Assembly (NCBI GenBank): GCA_964600225.1
Contig: CAZRIT010000011.1
Span: 1 to 38,386 of the forward strand
DNA: 38,386 bases
Direction of reading: 5' to 3'
DNA from: CAZRIT01 sp964600225
Lineage (GTDB): Bacteria > Bacillota > Clostridia > Christensenellales > CAG-138
In this document: positions 30,365 through 38,386 of the stretch, in pieces
How the letters are laid out: every line of letters begins with the position of its first letter
Position numbering within the stretch: position 1 is the stretch's first letter
The notes under the pieces: generated by a model
Seen by the model: the letters and a program-made list of their open reading frames with translations, nothing else
Database searches by the model: none
Told to the model about the DNA's origin: nothing
Program-made: the position numbers and the translations under genes

Positions 30365-31525
30365 ATGGGAAGCATCAAACGTATAACGGTGCTCGGCAGC
30401 AGCGGCTCCATCGGCCGACAGGCGCTGGACGTGATCCGATCGCACCCGAACGATATGGAGCTGTACGGCCTGGCGGTCAACGGCTCGGTTGAGACGCTCA
30501 TCGAGCAGGCGCACGCATTTAAGCCCAAGGTGGTGGCGTGCGCGGCGCCGTTCGATCAATCGCGCCTGCCCCAAGGGGTGCGGGCCATCGTGGGCGAGGA
30601 CGCGGCGGAAATTTTGGCGGGCGATGCGGCGGCCGATGTGGTTGTCAACGGCATCGGCGGCTTTGCGGCATTAAAACCCCTGTTAAGCGCGCTGGCCGCG
30701 GGCAGGCGCGTGGCGCTGGCCAACAAGGAGAGCATCGTGTGCGGCAAGCCGCTGGTGGATGCGGCGCTTGGGAAAGCGGGAGAGATCATCCCCGTGGACA
30801 GCGAGCAATCGGCGATATTCCAGTGCCTCAAGGCGGGCAAGCGCGCGCAGGCGGACAAGCTGATCCTCACCGCGTCGGGCGGGCCGTTCTGGCGGCTTTC
30901 CATCGAGGAGCTGGCGCATGTGACGCTCAATGACGCATTGAGCCACCCAACCTGGCGCATGGGCCAAAAGATCACCGTGGATTCCGCAACGATGTTCAAC
31001 AAGGGGCTGGAGGTCATCGAGGCGGCGTACCTGTTCGATATGGCGGCGGACGATATTTCGGTACTCATTCACCCGCAGTCGATCATACATTCCATGGTAT
31101 CGTTCCTGGACGGCACGGTCATGGCCAACATGAGCCTGCCCGATATGCGCCTGCCCATCCAGTATGCCATCACCTATCCCGATCGTGCGCCGTCCGTTTG
31201 CAAGCCGCTCGACCTGGCCGACGTGGCGGAGCTGACCTTCCGCCGCGCCGATTTGGGACGGTTTGCGGCGCTGCGCATGGCGTACGATGCGCTGAAAGCG
31301 GGCGGCGCGTACCCGATTGCGTATAATGGCGCAAATGAGGCGGCCGTGCAAGCATTCTGCGACGGCTGCATAAGCTTTATGGACATCGAACGGGCGGTGG
31401 ACTATACTTTACAGCGTATGACCGCGTCCGCGCCGACGGAGCTTCAGGGCGTGCTGGAGGCCGACAGGCTGGCAAGGGCGCTGGCGGCAAACTATATTGA
31501 CCAAGCAAAGGGGAAACGCGTTTGA
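30365..31525 (+). CDS. dxr: 1-deoxy-D-xylulose 5-phosphate reductoisomerase
   Basis: 386 residues, ATG 30365. NADPH loop GSSGSIG at 11-17, the metal-binding Asp145-Ser146-Glu147 (VDSEQSAIFQ), SGGPFW, and HPTWRMGQKITVDSATMFNKG. It converts DXP to MEP, the committed step of the non-mevalonate isoprenoid pathway, feeding UppS through IspG downstream in the same operon. It overlaps rseP by four bases through TTGA. Confidence 0.98.
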   Translation: MGSIKRITVLGSSGSIGRQALDVIRSHPNDMELYGLAVNGSVETLIEQAHAFKPKVVACAAPFDQSRLPQGVRAIVGEDAAEILAGDAAADVVVNGIGGFAALKPLLSALAAGRRVALANKESIVCGKPLVDAALGKAGEIIPVDSEQSAIFQCLKAGKRAQADKLILTASGGPFWRLSIEELAHVTLNDALSHPTWRMGQKITVDSATMFNKGLEVIEAAYLFDMAADDISVLIHPQSIIHSMVSFLDGTVMANMSLPDMRLPIQYAITYPDRAPSVCKPLDLADVAELTFRRADLGRFAALRMAYDALKAGGAYPIAYNGANEAAVQAFCDGCISFMDIERAVDYTLQRMTASAPTELQGVLEADRLARALAANYIDQAKGKRV

Positions 31526-32556
31526 CATCCGTACTCATTATCCTGGTGGCGCTTGCGCTGTTGGGCATCATTGTGACCGTTCACGAGCTGGGCCATTTTT
31601 TGATGGGTCGGCTGCTGGGCTTTTCCATACTGGAGTTTTCGGTGGGCATGGGCCCCGTTATCCTCAAAAAGGAATCCAAGGGCATCCAGTACTCCCTGCG
31701 CGCGCTGCCCATCGGCGGCATGTGCCGTTTTTACGGGGAGGACGCCGAGGCGGCCGACGGGCGGTGCTTCAACGCCCAGAAGCTTTGGAAGCGGTTTTTG
31801 GTGGTGGTCAGCGGCCCCGTGATGAACTTCCTGTTTGCGCTGCTATTGTGCATCGTAACCCTTGTGGCCTATGGAGACTATGTGCCAAAGATCAGCGAAA
31901 TCCCCGATCCGTCGTCGCCCGCGTACCTGGGCGGCATGCGCACGGGGGATATCATTACCGAAATTGACGGCAAGGACGTGCAGTTCTATGCCGAAACCGT
32001 CGATATGATACTGGCCGTGGATACCGACGATGTGGCTGTCGCGGTCCTTCGCGACGGGCAGAAGCAGGAGCTCATGCTCCGCCACATCTATAACGCCGAG
32101 CAGGGGCGCAACCTCATTGGCATCACCATAGAGCCCGTGCGGCAGTCGTTCGGGCTGTTTGGCGCAACGGGGCGCTCGCTTTCGTACCTTTGGAACGTGG
32201 TGACGGAGACGTTTGCGGGGCTTGGCAGGATGATCGGCTGCGATGTTTCCTCCGCCGATGTGGCGGGGCCCGTGGGCATCATTGTGCTCATCAGCGACGC
32301 CGTGCGCTACGGGTTGGAGACGGTGCTGCGGTTTGCGGTAGTCATCAGCTTGAGCCTCGGTATCACCAACCTGCTGCCGCTGCCCGCGCTGGACGGCGGA
32401 CGGCTGGTGTTTATGGTGGTGGAGGGCGTCCGCGGCAAGCCCATCCCGCCCGAAAAGGAGGGCATGGTGCACTTTGTCGGGCTGGTGCTGCTGTTCGGGC
32501 TGGTCATCTTTTTGACGTATAACGATATTACCAACCTGATCAAGGGGATCTATTGA
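31522..32556 (+). CDS. rseP: RIP metalloprotease RseP (site-2 protease)
   Basis: 344 residues from TTG 31522, overlapping the dxr stop; GGGGAAA is eight bases upstream, and no better start gives the N-terminal membrane helix. Zinc motif HELGH at 21-25, a PDZ domain about residues 120-195 (GGMRTGDIITEIDGKDV), and the second metal/topology motif NLLPLPALDGGRLVF. It performs intramembrane cleavage of anti-sigma factors or signal-peptide remnants. The end overlaps the ispG ATG by one base (TGATG). Confidence 0.97.
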   Translation: MTSVLIILVALALLGIIVTVHELGHFLMGRLLGFSILEFSVGMGPVILKKESKGIQYSLRALPIGGMCRFYGEDAEAADGRCFNAQKLWKRFLVVVSGPVMNFLFALLLCIVTLVAYGDYVPKISEIPDPSSPAYLGGMRTGDIITEIDGKDVQFYAETVDMILAVDTDDVAVAVLRDGQKQELMLRHIYNAEQGRNLIGITIEPVRQSFGLFGATGRSLSYLWNVVTETFAGLGRMIGCDVSSADVAGPVGIIVLISDAVRYGLETVLRFAVVISLSLGITNLLPLPALDGGRLVFMVVEGVRGKPIPPEKEGMVHFVGLVLLFGLVIFLTYNDITNLIKGIY

Positions 32557-33620
32557 TGAAGGAAAGCATGCCGAGCGTCAGCGCGGGCGGCGTCAGAATC
32601 GGCGGCGGCGCGCAGGTTACCGTGCAGTCCATGACCAATACCGATACCAAAAACGTGGCCGAAACGGTGCGGCAGATTCATTCTCTGACCGCCGCGGGGT
32701 GCGATATCGTGCGCGCATCGGTATACGATATGGATTGCGCCAAAGCGTTTGCAGATATTCGCAGCCAAATTGCCATCCCGCTGGTGGCGGACGTGCACTT
32801 TGATTATCGGCTGGCGATTGCCGCCATGGAGCACGGCGCGGACAAGCTGCGCTTCAACCCCGGCAACATCGGCGACGAGGCGCGCGTGCGCAGCGTGGTG
32901 CAGTGCGCCAAGATGCACCGCGTGCCCATCCGCATCGGCGTCAACGGCGGCTCCATCGAAAAAAGCATCAAGCAGGCATACGGCGGGGTCACGCCCGTGG
33001 GCATGGTGGAAAGCGCCATGCGCCATGTGCGCATCCTCGAATCCGAAGGGTTTACGGATATTGTGATTTCCTTAAAGGCTTCCGACGTACGGCAGACCGT
33101 GGAGGCATACCGCCTGATTCGAAAGCAGACGGATTACCCGCTGCATGTGGGCGTGACCGAAACGGGCAGCGCCGACATGGGCGTGGTCAAATCCGCCATC
33201 GGCATCGGCGCGCTGCTTATCGACGGCATTGGCGATACCATCCGCGTGTCGCTCACCGACGATCCCGTGCGCGAGGTGGAGGCGGGGCTGAAGATCCTGC
33301 GTGCGCTGCATTTGAGAAACGACGATGTGGAGATCATCAGCTGCCCGACCTGCGGCAGAACGCGCGTGGATTTGATGCAGATGGCAGAGCTTGTGGCCGA
33401 GCGCCTGCCCAGGCGGCGGGGGTATCTCAAGGTGGCTGTGATGGGCTGCGCGGTCAACGGGCCGGGCGAGGCGGCGGACGCCGATATCGGCATTGCGTTT
33501 GGCGATGGCAACGGCGTGCTGTTCCAGCGGGGAGAAAAGGTTTACCATGGCCCGACGGAGGACGTAATCAACGCCCTTGTGGCGCGGGCGCAGGATATGC
33601 TAAAAGCAAAAGCGGACTAA
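32556..33620 (+). CDS. ispG: 4-hydroxy-3-methylbut-2-en-1-yl diphosphate synthase (flavodoxin)
   Basis: 354 residues from ATG 32556; TTG 32553 is adjacent but less likely. A TIM barrel (VTVQSMTNTDTKNV, PLVADVHFDYRLA, KLRFNPGNIG) followed by the C-terminal [4Fe-4S] domain with Cys263, Cys266 (CPTCGRTR), Cys298 and Glu305 (GCAVNGPGEA). It reduces MEcPP to HMBPP in the MEP pathway, drawing electrons from flavodoxin or ferredoxin. Its cluster would be supplied by the NifS-NifU system encoded upstream. Confidence 0.98.
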   Translation: MKESMPSVSAGGVRIGGGAQVTVQSMTNTDTKNVAETVRQIHSLTAAGCDIVRASVYDMDCAKAFADIRSQIAIPLVADVHFDYRLAIAAMEHGADKLRFNPGNIGDEARVRSVVQCAKMHRVPIRIGVNGGSIEKSIKQAYGGVTPVGMVESAMRHVRILESEGFTDIVISLKASDVRQTVEAYRLIRKQTDYPLHVGVTETGSADMGVVKSAIGIGALLIDGIGDTIRVSLTDDPVREVEAGLKILRALHLRNDDVEIISCPTCGRTRVDLMQMAELVAERLPRRRGYLKVAVMGCAVNGPGEAADADIGIAFGDGNGVLFQRGEKVYHGPTEDVINALVARAQDMLKAKAD

Positions 33621-33638
33621 AGCGAACGGGGGACGGCG

Positions 33639-36600
33639 GTGGAAGAGGGGCTTGTCAATGCGCTGATCGGCCTTGGCATCGATACGGAGAGCTTGCAGCT
33701 GGAACGCGTGGTGCTCAACAAGGGCACGGGCGGGCTCAGCGTGTATTTTTTATGCCAAAAAACGTTGTCGGCGCAGGAAAAGCAGGCCGTTAGCGATTCT
33801 ATCCACGCGCTGCTGCCTGAGCTGAACGTATCGGTCTCGTTTTCGGATGCGGCAGGGCAGCCCGCCGCGCCCGAGCGGGCCGAAACACCGCCGACAACCG
33901 ACGCCGTCAAGCCCGTCAAGCCGCAGCAGACGGATGCGCGGGTGCTGTTGGGTACCACCATCAAATCCGCCAAACGCACGCCCATTCATCAATTGGTCGA
34001 AAGCGAGGCGGCCGTGGTCATCGCAGGCCGCGTGGTCTCCGTGGAGGAGCGCGACGGCTGGGGCAACAAGGGCGCCAACGGCAACAGCACCTACCGCGTA
34101 CAGATCAATTTGACCGACGAGACGGATTCCGTCTACTGCGAGTGCCGCTTCTTTGAGGAGCCCAAGCGCGCGCGGTTTACGGGCATGCTCAAGGCCGCGC
34201 TGGACGAGGGCTTGCAGCTTGTGATACGCGGCGTGTGCAGGATGCCCAAATATGCCAAGGAGCTGCAGCTTTTCGTCAACGACGTCAACACCATGGCGGC
34301 GAGCCTTCGGCAGGATACGGCCGGGGAAAAGCGTGTGGAGCTGCATATGCACACCCGCATGTCCATGATGGACGGGCTGACGGATGTGACGGGCGCGTTC
34401 AAGCTGGCCAAGCGCTTTGGGCACAGGGCGCTGGCGGTGACCGATCACGGCGTGGTGCAATCCTTCCCCGAGGCGGCCAAGGCGGCCAAAAAGACGGGCG
34501 TCAAGGCGCTGTTCGGGGTGGAAGGGTACCTGCTCAAGGATACGGTGCTGTCGGATATGGAGCGCAGCTATGTGGTGTTCGACCTGGAGACGACGGGACT
34601 CAAGCCCGAATCGGCCGAGATCATCGAAATCGGCGCGGTGCGCATCGAAGGCGGGCGTATTACCGAGCGCTTCCAATCGTTTGTCAACGACGGCACCATC
34701 GTGCCCACGCACATTACGGAGCTGACGGGCATCACCACGGATATGCTGCACGGCGCGCCGAAGCTAAGGGATGTGCTGACGGATTTTCTGGCGTTTTGCG
34801 GGGATAGCTGCCTGGTTGCGCACAATGCGGAGTTTGATATGTCGTTTGTGCGGCATCACGGGGCGCGGTTCGGGATGGCGTTTTCCATGCAGTATGCCGA
34901 TACGCTGCTGCTGTCGCGCAGCCTGTTGCACGAGCTGCCCAACCACAAGCTGGATACCCTGTGTGAGCACCTGGGGGTCACGTTGACCGATCACCACCGC
35001 GCCAGCGACGATGCGTACGCCACCGCCGAGGCGTTTTTAAAGCTTATGGACATGCTGCGCGCCATGGACGTCAAAAAGCTCCCCGTGCACGACCCCACCA
35101 TGCGGCAGGCTTTGGACGGCAAGGGGCGCAAAAAGACCAACCATATCATCATTCTGGCGCGGACACAGGCAGGCATGAAGAACCTCTACCGCCTGGTCAG
35201 CTATGCACATTTGGATCATTTCCGCATGCGGCCGATCATTCCCCTTAGCCTCCTTTCCATCTACCGTAGCGGCCTGATACTGGGCACGGCGTGCGAGCAG
35301 GGCGAGCTGTACCGTGCCATACTGGACGATCTTCCCATGGAGGAGATCGAGCAGATTGCCGCCCGTTACGACTTTTTGGAGATCCAGCCGCGCGGCAACA
35401 ACGCGTTTTTGGTGCGCGAGGGCAAAAAGACGGAGGAGGAGATCCTCGAAATCAACCGTTCCATCGTGGCGCTGGGCGATCGGCTGGGCATCCCCGTGGC
35501 CGCCACGGGCGACGTGCACTTTCTGGAGCCCGAGGACAGCATCTATCGCGAGGTGCTGATGACCAAGCTCGATTTTGCGGACGCGGCGGAGCAGGCGCCG
35601 CTGTACTTTCACACCACCGACGAGATGCTTGCGGAGTTTGCATACCTGGGCGAGGAAACGGCCAGGCGCGTGGTCATCGATGTGCCCAACCAAATTGCGG
35701 ATATGTGCGACGAGCTCAAGCCCTTCCCCGACGGCACACACGCGCCCAAGATTGAAAACGCAGAGCAGGTTTTGACCGATCTGGCCATGACGCGCGCGCA
35801 CGAACTGTACGGGGAGACCCTGCCCGAGAACGTTGAGGCCCGCTTGGAAAAGGAGATGCACTCCATCATCGGCAATGGCTTTTCCTCGCTGTACCTGATG
35901 GCGCAGCGGCTGGTGCAAAAATCCCTCTCCGATGGCTATCTGGTGGGCTCGCGCGGCAGCGTGGGCTCGTCGCTGGTGGCGACCATGGCGGGGATTACGG
36001 AGGTCAACGCGCTCAGCCCGCACTATGTGTGCCCCAACTGCAAGTTCAGCGATTTTGACGTGGACAGATCCAAATCGGCCTGCGGCGTGGACATGCCCGA
36101 TCGGGACTGCCCCAAATGCGGCACAAAGCTCAACAAGCTCGGCTACGATATTCCGTTCGAGGTGTTTTTGGGCTTCGATGGCGACAAGACCCCCGATATC
36201 GACCTGAACTTTTCGGGCGAGTATCAGCCCGTGGCGCACAAATATGTGGAGGAGATGTTCGGCAAGGGGCACGCCTTCCGCGCGGGCACCATATCGGGTC
36301 TGGCGGACAAGAAGGCGTACGAATGCGTGTTTCACTACATGGAGAGCAAGGGCGTTGTGCTTAGGCAGGCCGAGCGCGAACGGCTGGTGAACGGCTGCCT
36401 CAACGTCAAGGTAACCACGGGCCAGCATCCCGGCGGCATCGTGATTGTGCCCAAGGACGAGGATATCCTCGATTTTACGCCCATCCAGTACCCCGCCGAC
36501 AAGAAGGACAAGAACACCATCACCACGCACTTCGATTTTCACGCCATGGACGATCGGCTGGTCAAGCTGGATATCCTTGGCCACGACGACCCGACGGCGC

Positions 36601-37634
36601 TGCGGATGCTGCAGGATTTAACGGGCGTCAACCCCATCACCATCCCGCTCGACGACAAGGATACCATGCGCATCTATTCCTCCGCGGAGCCGCTGGGCGT
36701 GGATTTGAGCGCGCTGGAGTGCGATGTGGGCTCGCTGGGCGTGCCCGAATTCGGCACGGGCTTTGTGCGCGGCGTGCTGGAAAACACCAGGCCCTCGACC
36801 ATGGAGGAGCTGGTGCGCATTGCGGGGCTGACGCACGGCACCGATGTTTGGCTCAACAACGCCGAACCGCTGGTGACCAACCATATCGCGCGCCTCAACG
36901 AGGTCATCTGCACGCGCGACGACATCATGAACTATCTCATGGCGCACAACGTGCCCGCCAAGATGTCGTTTACCATCATGGAGCGCGTCCGAAAAGGCAG
37001 GGGGCTGCTGCCCGAGATGGAGCAGGCCATGCAGGAATACAGCATTCCGTCATGGTTTGTGGACTCCTGCCGCAAGATCAAATACATGTTCCCGCGCGGG
37101 CACGCGGTGGCGTACGCGATGATGTCGTTTCGCATTGCGTACTACAAGGTGCACCACCCGCGGGAGTTCTACGCGGTCTATTTCACCGTGCGCGCGGATG
37201 CGTTCGACGTCACCATTGCATCCGGCGGCGCGGAGAAGGTGTTGTCGGCCATCAAGGAGATGGAAAAGGGCGCGCAGTTTATGGATTTTGCCGAGCGCAA
37301 GCGCACACGGGAACTCATCACCATACTGGAGGTGGTGTACGAGATGAACCTGCGCGGCATCCCGCTGCTGCCCGTGGACATCTACCGCTCCGATGGGACG
37401 AGGTTTTTGATCGAGGATGGGGGCATCCGCCCGCCGTTCAACGCCATTCCCGGCGTCGGCTCCAACGCCGCCGAGGGGCTGGTGCAGAACCGTGGCGTGG
37501 CGCCGTTTCTTTCGGTGGAGGATTTTCAATTGCGCACGGGATGCAACAGCGGCGTGCTCAGTTCCCTGGAACGGTGCAGCAACCTGGGCGATCTGCCCAA
37601 AACGAACCAAATTTCCCTCTTTAGCTTGACGTGA
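33639..37634 (+). CDS. polC: DNA polymerase III alpha subunit, PolC type
   Basis: 1331 residues from GTG 33639, GGGGGA upstream. Domains in order: a short N-terminal region (1-105), OB fold (about 112-212), PHP (about 232 on, VELHMHTRMSMMDGLTDV) interrupted by a DEDDh proofreading exonuclease (Asp315, Glu317 in FDLETTG), the rest of PHP, then the polymerase core with zinc-binding-type Cys798, 801, 815, 824, 827, catalytic Asp853 and Asp855 (PDIDLNF), and a helix-hairpin-helix end (NAIPGVGSNAAEGL). It is the replicative polymerase of Bacillota. About 100 residues shorter than Bacillus PolC, the loss being mainly N-terminal. Confidence 0.98.
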   Translation: MEEGLVNALIGLGIDTESLQLERVVLNKGTGGLSVYFLCQKTLSAQEKQAVSDSIHALLPELNVSVSFSDAAGQPAAPERAETPPTTDAVKPVKPQQTDARVLLGTTIKSAKRTPIHQLVESEAAVVIAGRVVSVEERDGWGNKGANGNSTYRVQINLTDETDSVYCECRFFEEPKRARFTGMLKAALDEGLQLVIRGVCRMPKYAKELQLFVNDVNTMAASLRQDTAGEKRVELHMHTRMSMMDGLTDVTGAFKLAKRFGHRALAVTDHGVVQSFPEAAKAAKKTGVKALFGVEGYLLKDTVLSDMERSYVVFDLETTGLKPESAEIIEIGAVRIEGGRITERFQSFVNDGTIVPTHITELTGITTDMLHGAPKLRDVLTDFLAFCGDSCLVAHNAEFDMSFVRHHGARFGMAFSMQYADTLLLSRSLLHELPNHKLDTLCEHLGVTLTDHHRASDDAYATAEAFLKLMDMLRAMDVKKLPVHDPTMRQALDGKGRKKTNHIIILARTQAGMKNLYRLVSYAHLDHFRMRPIIPLSLLSIYRSGLILGTACEQGELYRAILDDLPMEEIEQIAARYDFLEIQPRGNNAFLVREGKKTEEEILEINRSIVALGDRLGIPVAATGDVHFLEPEDSIYREVLMTKLDFADAAEQAPLYFHTTDEMLAEFAYLGEETARRVVIDVPNQIADMCDELKPFPDGTHAPKIENAEQVLTDLAMTRAHELYGETLPENVEARLEKEMHSIIGNGFSSLYLMAQRLVQKSLSDGYLVGSRGSVGSSLVATMAGITEVNALSPHYVCPNCKFSDFDVDRSKSACGVDMPDRDCPKCGTKLNKLGYDIPFEVFLGFDGDKTPDIDLNFSGEYQPVAHKYVEEMFGKGHAFRAGTISGLADKKAYECVFHYMESKGVVLRQAERERLVNGCLNVKVTTGQHPGGIVIVPKDEDILDFTPIQYPADKKDKNTITTHFDFHAMDDRLVKLDILGHDDPTALRMLQDLTGVNPITIPLDDKDTMRIYSSAEPLGVDLSALECDVGSLGVPEFGTGFVRGVLENTRPSTMEELVRIAGLTHGTDVWLNNAEPLVTNHIARLNEVICTRDDIMNYLMAHNVPAKMSFTIMERVRKGRGLLPEMEQAMQEYSIPSWFVDSCRKIKYMFPRGHAVAYAMMSFRIAYYKVHHPREFYAVYFTVRADAFDVTIASGGAEKVLSAIKEMEKGAQFMDFAERKRTRELITILEVVYEMNLRGIPLLPVDIYRSDGTRFLIEDGGIRPPFNAIPGVGSNAAEGLVQNRGVAPFLSVEDFQLRTGCNSGVLSSLERCSNLGDLPKTNQISLFSLT

Positions 37635-37736
37635 AGCCATTTTTGAGATACACTTTTTTGTAAGTAATTTGCACTGTATGGTGTGTTCATAGATAGATTG
37701 AAGTTGGCTGACAGGCTGAATCATGTTAAGTATGAA

Positions 37737-37770
37737 GTAACCGTACGATGCGCGTGCGGTTACATTTTTT
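37737..37770 (+). terminator. Intrinsic terminator after polC
   Basis: GTAACCGTACG (37737-37747) and CGTGCGGTTAC (37753-37763), 11 pairs with one G-T, loop ATGCG, then ATTTTTTAT. It lies 103 bases past the polC stop and 25 bases before rny. Confidence 0.85.
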
Positions 37771-37794
37771 ATAGATCGGAGTTGAAACAATCAT

Positions 37795-38386
37795 ATGCAA
37801 TGGTGGCTGACACTCATCATAGGCGTGGTGGCGATTGCAGCGGGCTTCCTGATCGGATACGCCTATCGCCGCAATATCGCCGAGGCCAAGGTTGCCAAGG
37901 CCGAGGACGCCGTTAAAAAGCTGTACGACGATGCGCAAAAGCGCGCCGAGGAGATCAAAAAGGAGAAGGTCCTCGAGGCCAAAGAGGAAGTCTTCAAAAT
38001 GCGCAACGAGGCCGAGCGCGAAAACCGCGAGCGGCGCACGGAAATCCAGCGCAACGAGCGCAGGCTCTTCCAGCGCGAGGAGATGCTGGACAAAAAGATG
38101 GACGCTCTGGAGCAGCGCGAGGGCACGATCGCCCAGCGTGAAACCGAGCTGGACAAGACCGAAAGCGAAATCAACGCCCTGCATGCCAAGCGCATCGAGG
38201 AGCTGGAAAAGATATCGGGCATGTCCATGGACGCGGCCAAGCAGATGCTGCTGGAAAACGTGGAGCGCGATGCGCGGCATGACGCCGCCATCCTCATCCG
38301 CGATATCGAGTCCAAGACCAAGGAGGAGGCCGACAAGCGCGCGCGCAACATCATCACCCTGGCCATCCAGCGCTGCGCCGCCGACC
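37795..38386 (+). CDS. rny: Ribonuclease Y, N-terminal part (3' truncated by the window)
   Basis: ATG 37795 starts a frame open to the end of the window (197 full codons). One N-terminal membrane segment (about residues 4-22, LTLIIGVVAIAAGFLIGY) is followed by a long charged coiled coil rich in Lys, Glu and Arg, then ISGMSMDAAKQMLLENVERDARHDAA, the conserved linker of RNase Y before its KH domain. The KH and HD catalytic domains lie beyond the edge. RNase Y is the membrane-bound endonuclease initiating mRNA decay in Bacillota. The Shine-Dalgarno is weak (GGAG about 14 bases away). Confidence 0.93.
   Translation, partial: MQWWLTLIIGVVAIAAGFLIGYAYRRNIAEAKVAKAEDAVKKLYDDAQKRAEEIKKEKVLEAKEEVFKMRNEAERENRERRTEIQRNERRLFQREEMLDKKMDALEQREGTIAQRETELDKTESEINALHAKRIEELEKISGMSMDAAKQMLLENVERDARHDAAILIRDIESKTKEEADKRARNIITLAIQRCAAD

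Noticed and set aside
35037..36584. 515-residue open frame on the minus strand
   Set aside because: Antisense of the conserved polymerase core of polC.
37708..37736. CTGACA-17-TATGAA promoter followed at once by the polC terminator
   Set aside because: Its start site would fall inside the hairpin arm, so it cannot form a true attenuator; boxes are mediocre.

Overview
The window is a GC-rich (roughly 55-60% by eye), densely coded stretch of a bacterial chromosome. It points to Bacillota, class Clostridia. The support is a PolC-type DNA polymerase III, the gene order rpsB-tsf-pyrH-frr-uppS-cdsA-dxr-rseP-ispG-polC, the ireB-ruvX-DUF1292 trio, yajC followed by a YrzE-like membrane gene, an Rrf2-NifS-NifU cluster, a Spo0A-C-like micro-ORF and an N-terminal RNase Y. 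The GC content and gene style would fit an uncultured Christensenellales-like gut lineage, but I cannot prove that from sequence alone. No rRNA, tRNA, CRISPR array, transposase or phage gene was seen. No gene-free stretch exceeds about 220 bases.

Layout. 1-3393 holds the end of a hybrid sensor kinase, a DUF362 lipoprotein-like gene and a small flavodoxin. 3472-4242 holds two mini XRE regulators facing a Spo0A-C-like ORF whose 3' end runs into the second regulator. 4339-6789 is an MBOAT O-acyltransferase plus SGNH esterase-like partner. 6867-8258 is an ArsR-like regulator coupled to a CPBP membrane protease, with a perfect palindrome over its promoter. 8278-17999 is accessory metabolism and envelope: alpha/beta hydrolase, Fe-S aldo/keto reductase, multi-pass membrane protein, cardiolipin synthase, methyltransferase, DegV, GPH-type sugar symporter and a coiled-coil membrane protein.

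18123-20424 is Fe-S cluster assembly (Rrf2 regulator, cysteine desulfurase, scaffold) plus a 56-residue membrane protein. 20513-24026 holds a GNAT acetyltransferase, EamA transporter, YajC, YrzE-like protein and a lone substrate-binding lipoprotein. 24174-25249 is ireB-ruvX-DUF1292. 25278-37634 is the conserved translation, envelope-lipid, isoprenoid and replication block. EF-Ts ends in a strong terminator, and the rest is tightly packed, often with start and stop codons overlapping. UppS, CdsA, Dxr, RseP and IspG link undecaprenyl, phospholipid and MEP isoprenoid synthesis. The window ends inside rny.

The most unusual features are: three genes (MBOAT, cls, GNAT) whose extended -10 boxes sit only 6-7 bases before the start codon, suggesting leaderless mRNAs; three perfect or near-perfect palindromes at regulator promoters; a PASTA-like micro-ORF coupled to frr through a TTGA overlap; a duplicated terminator after yajC; and a structured repeat-like intergenic region at 14937-15104.
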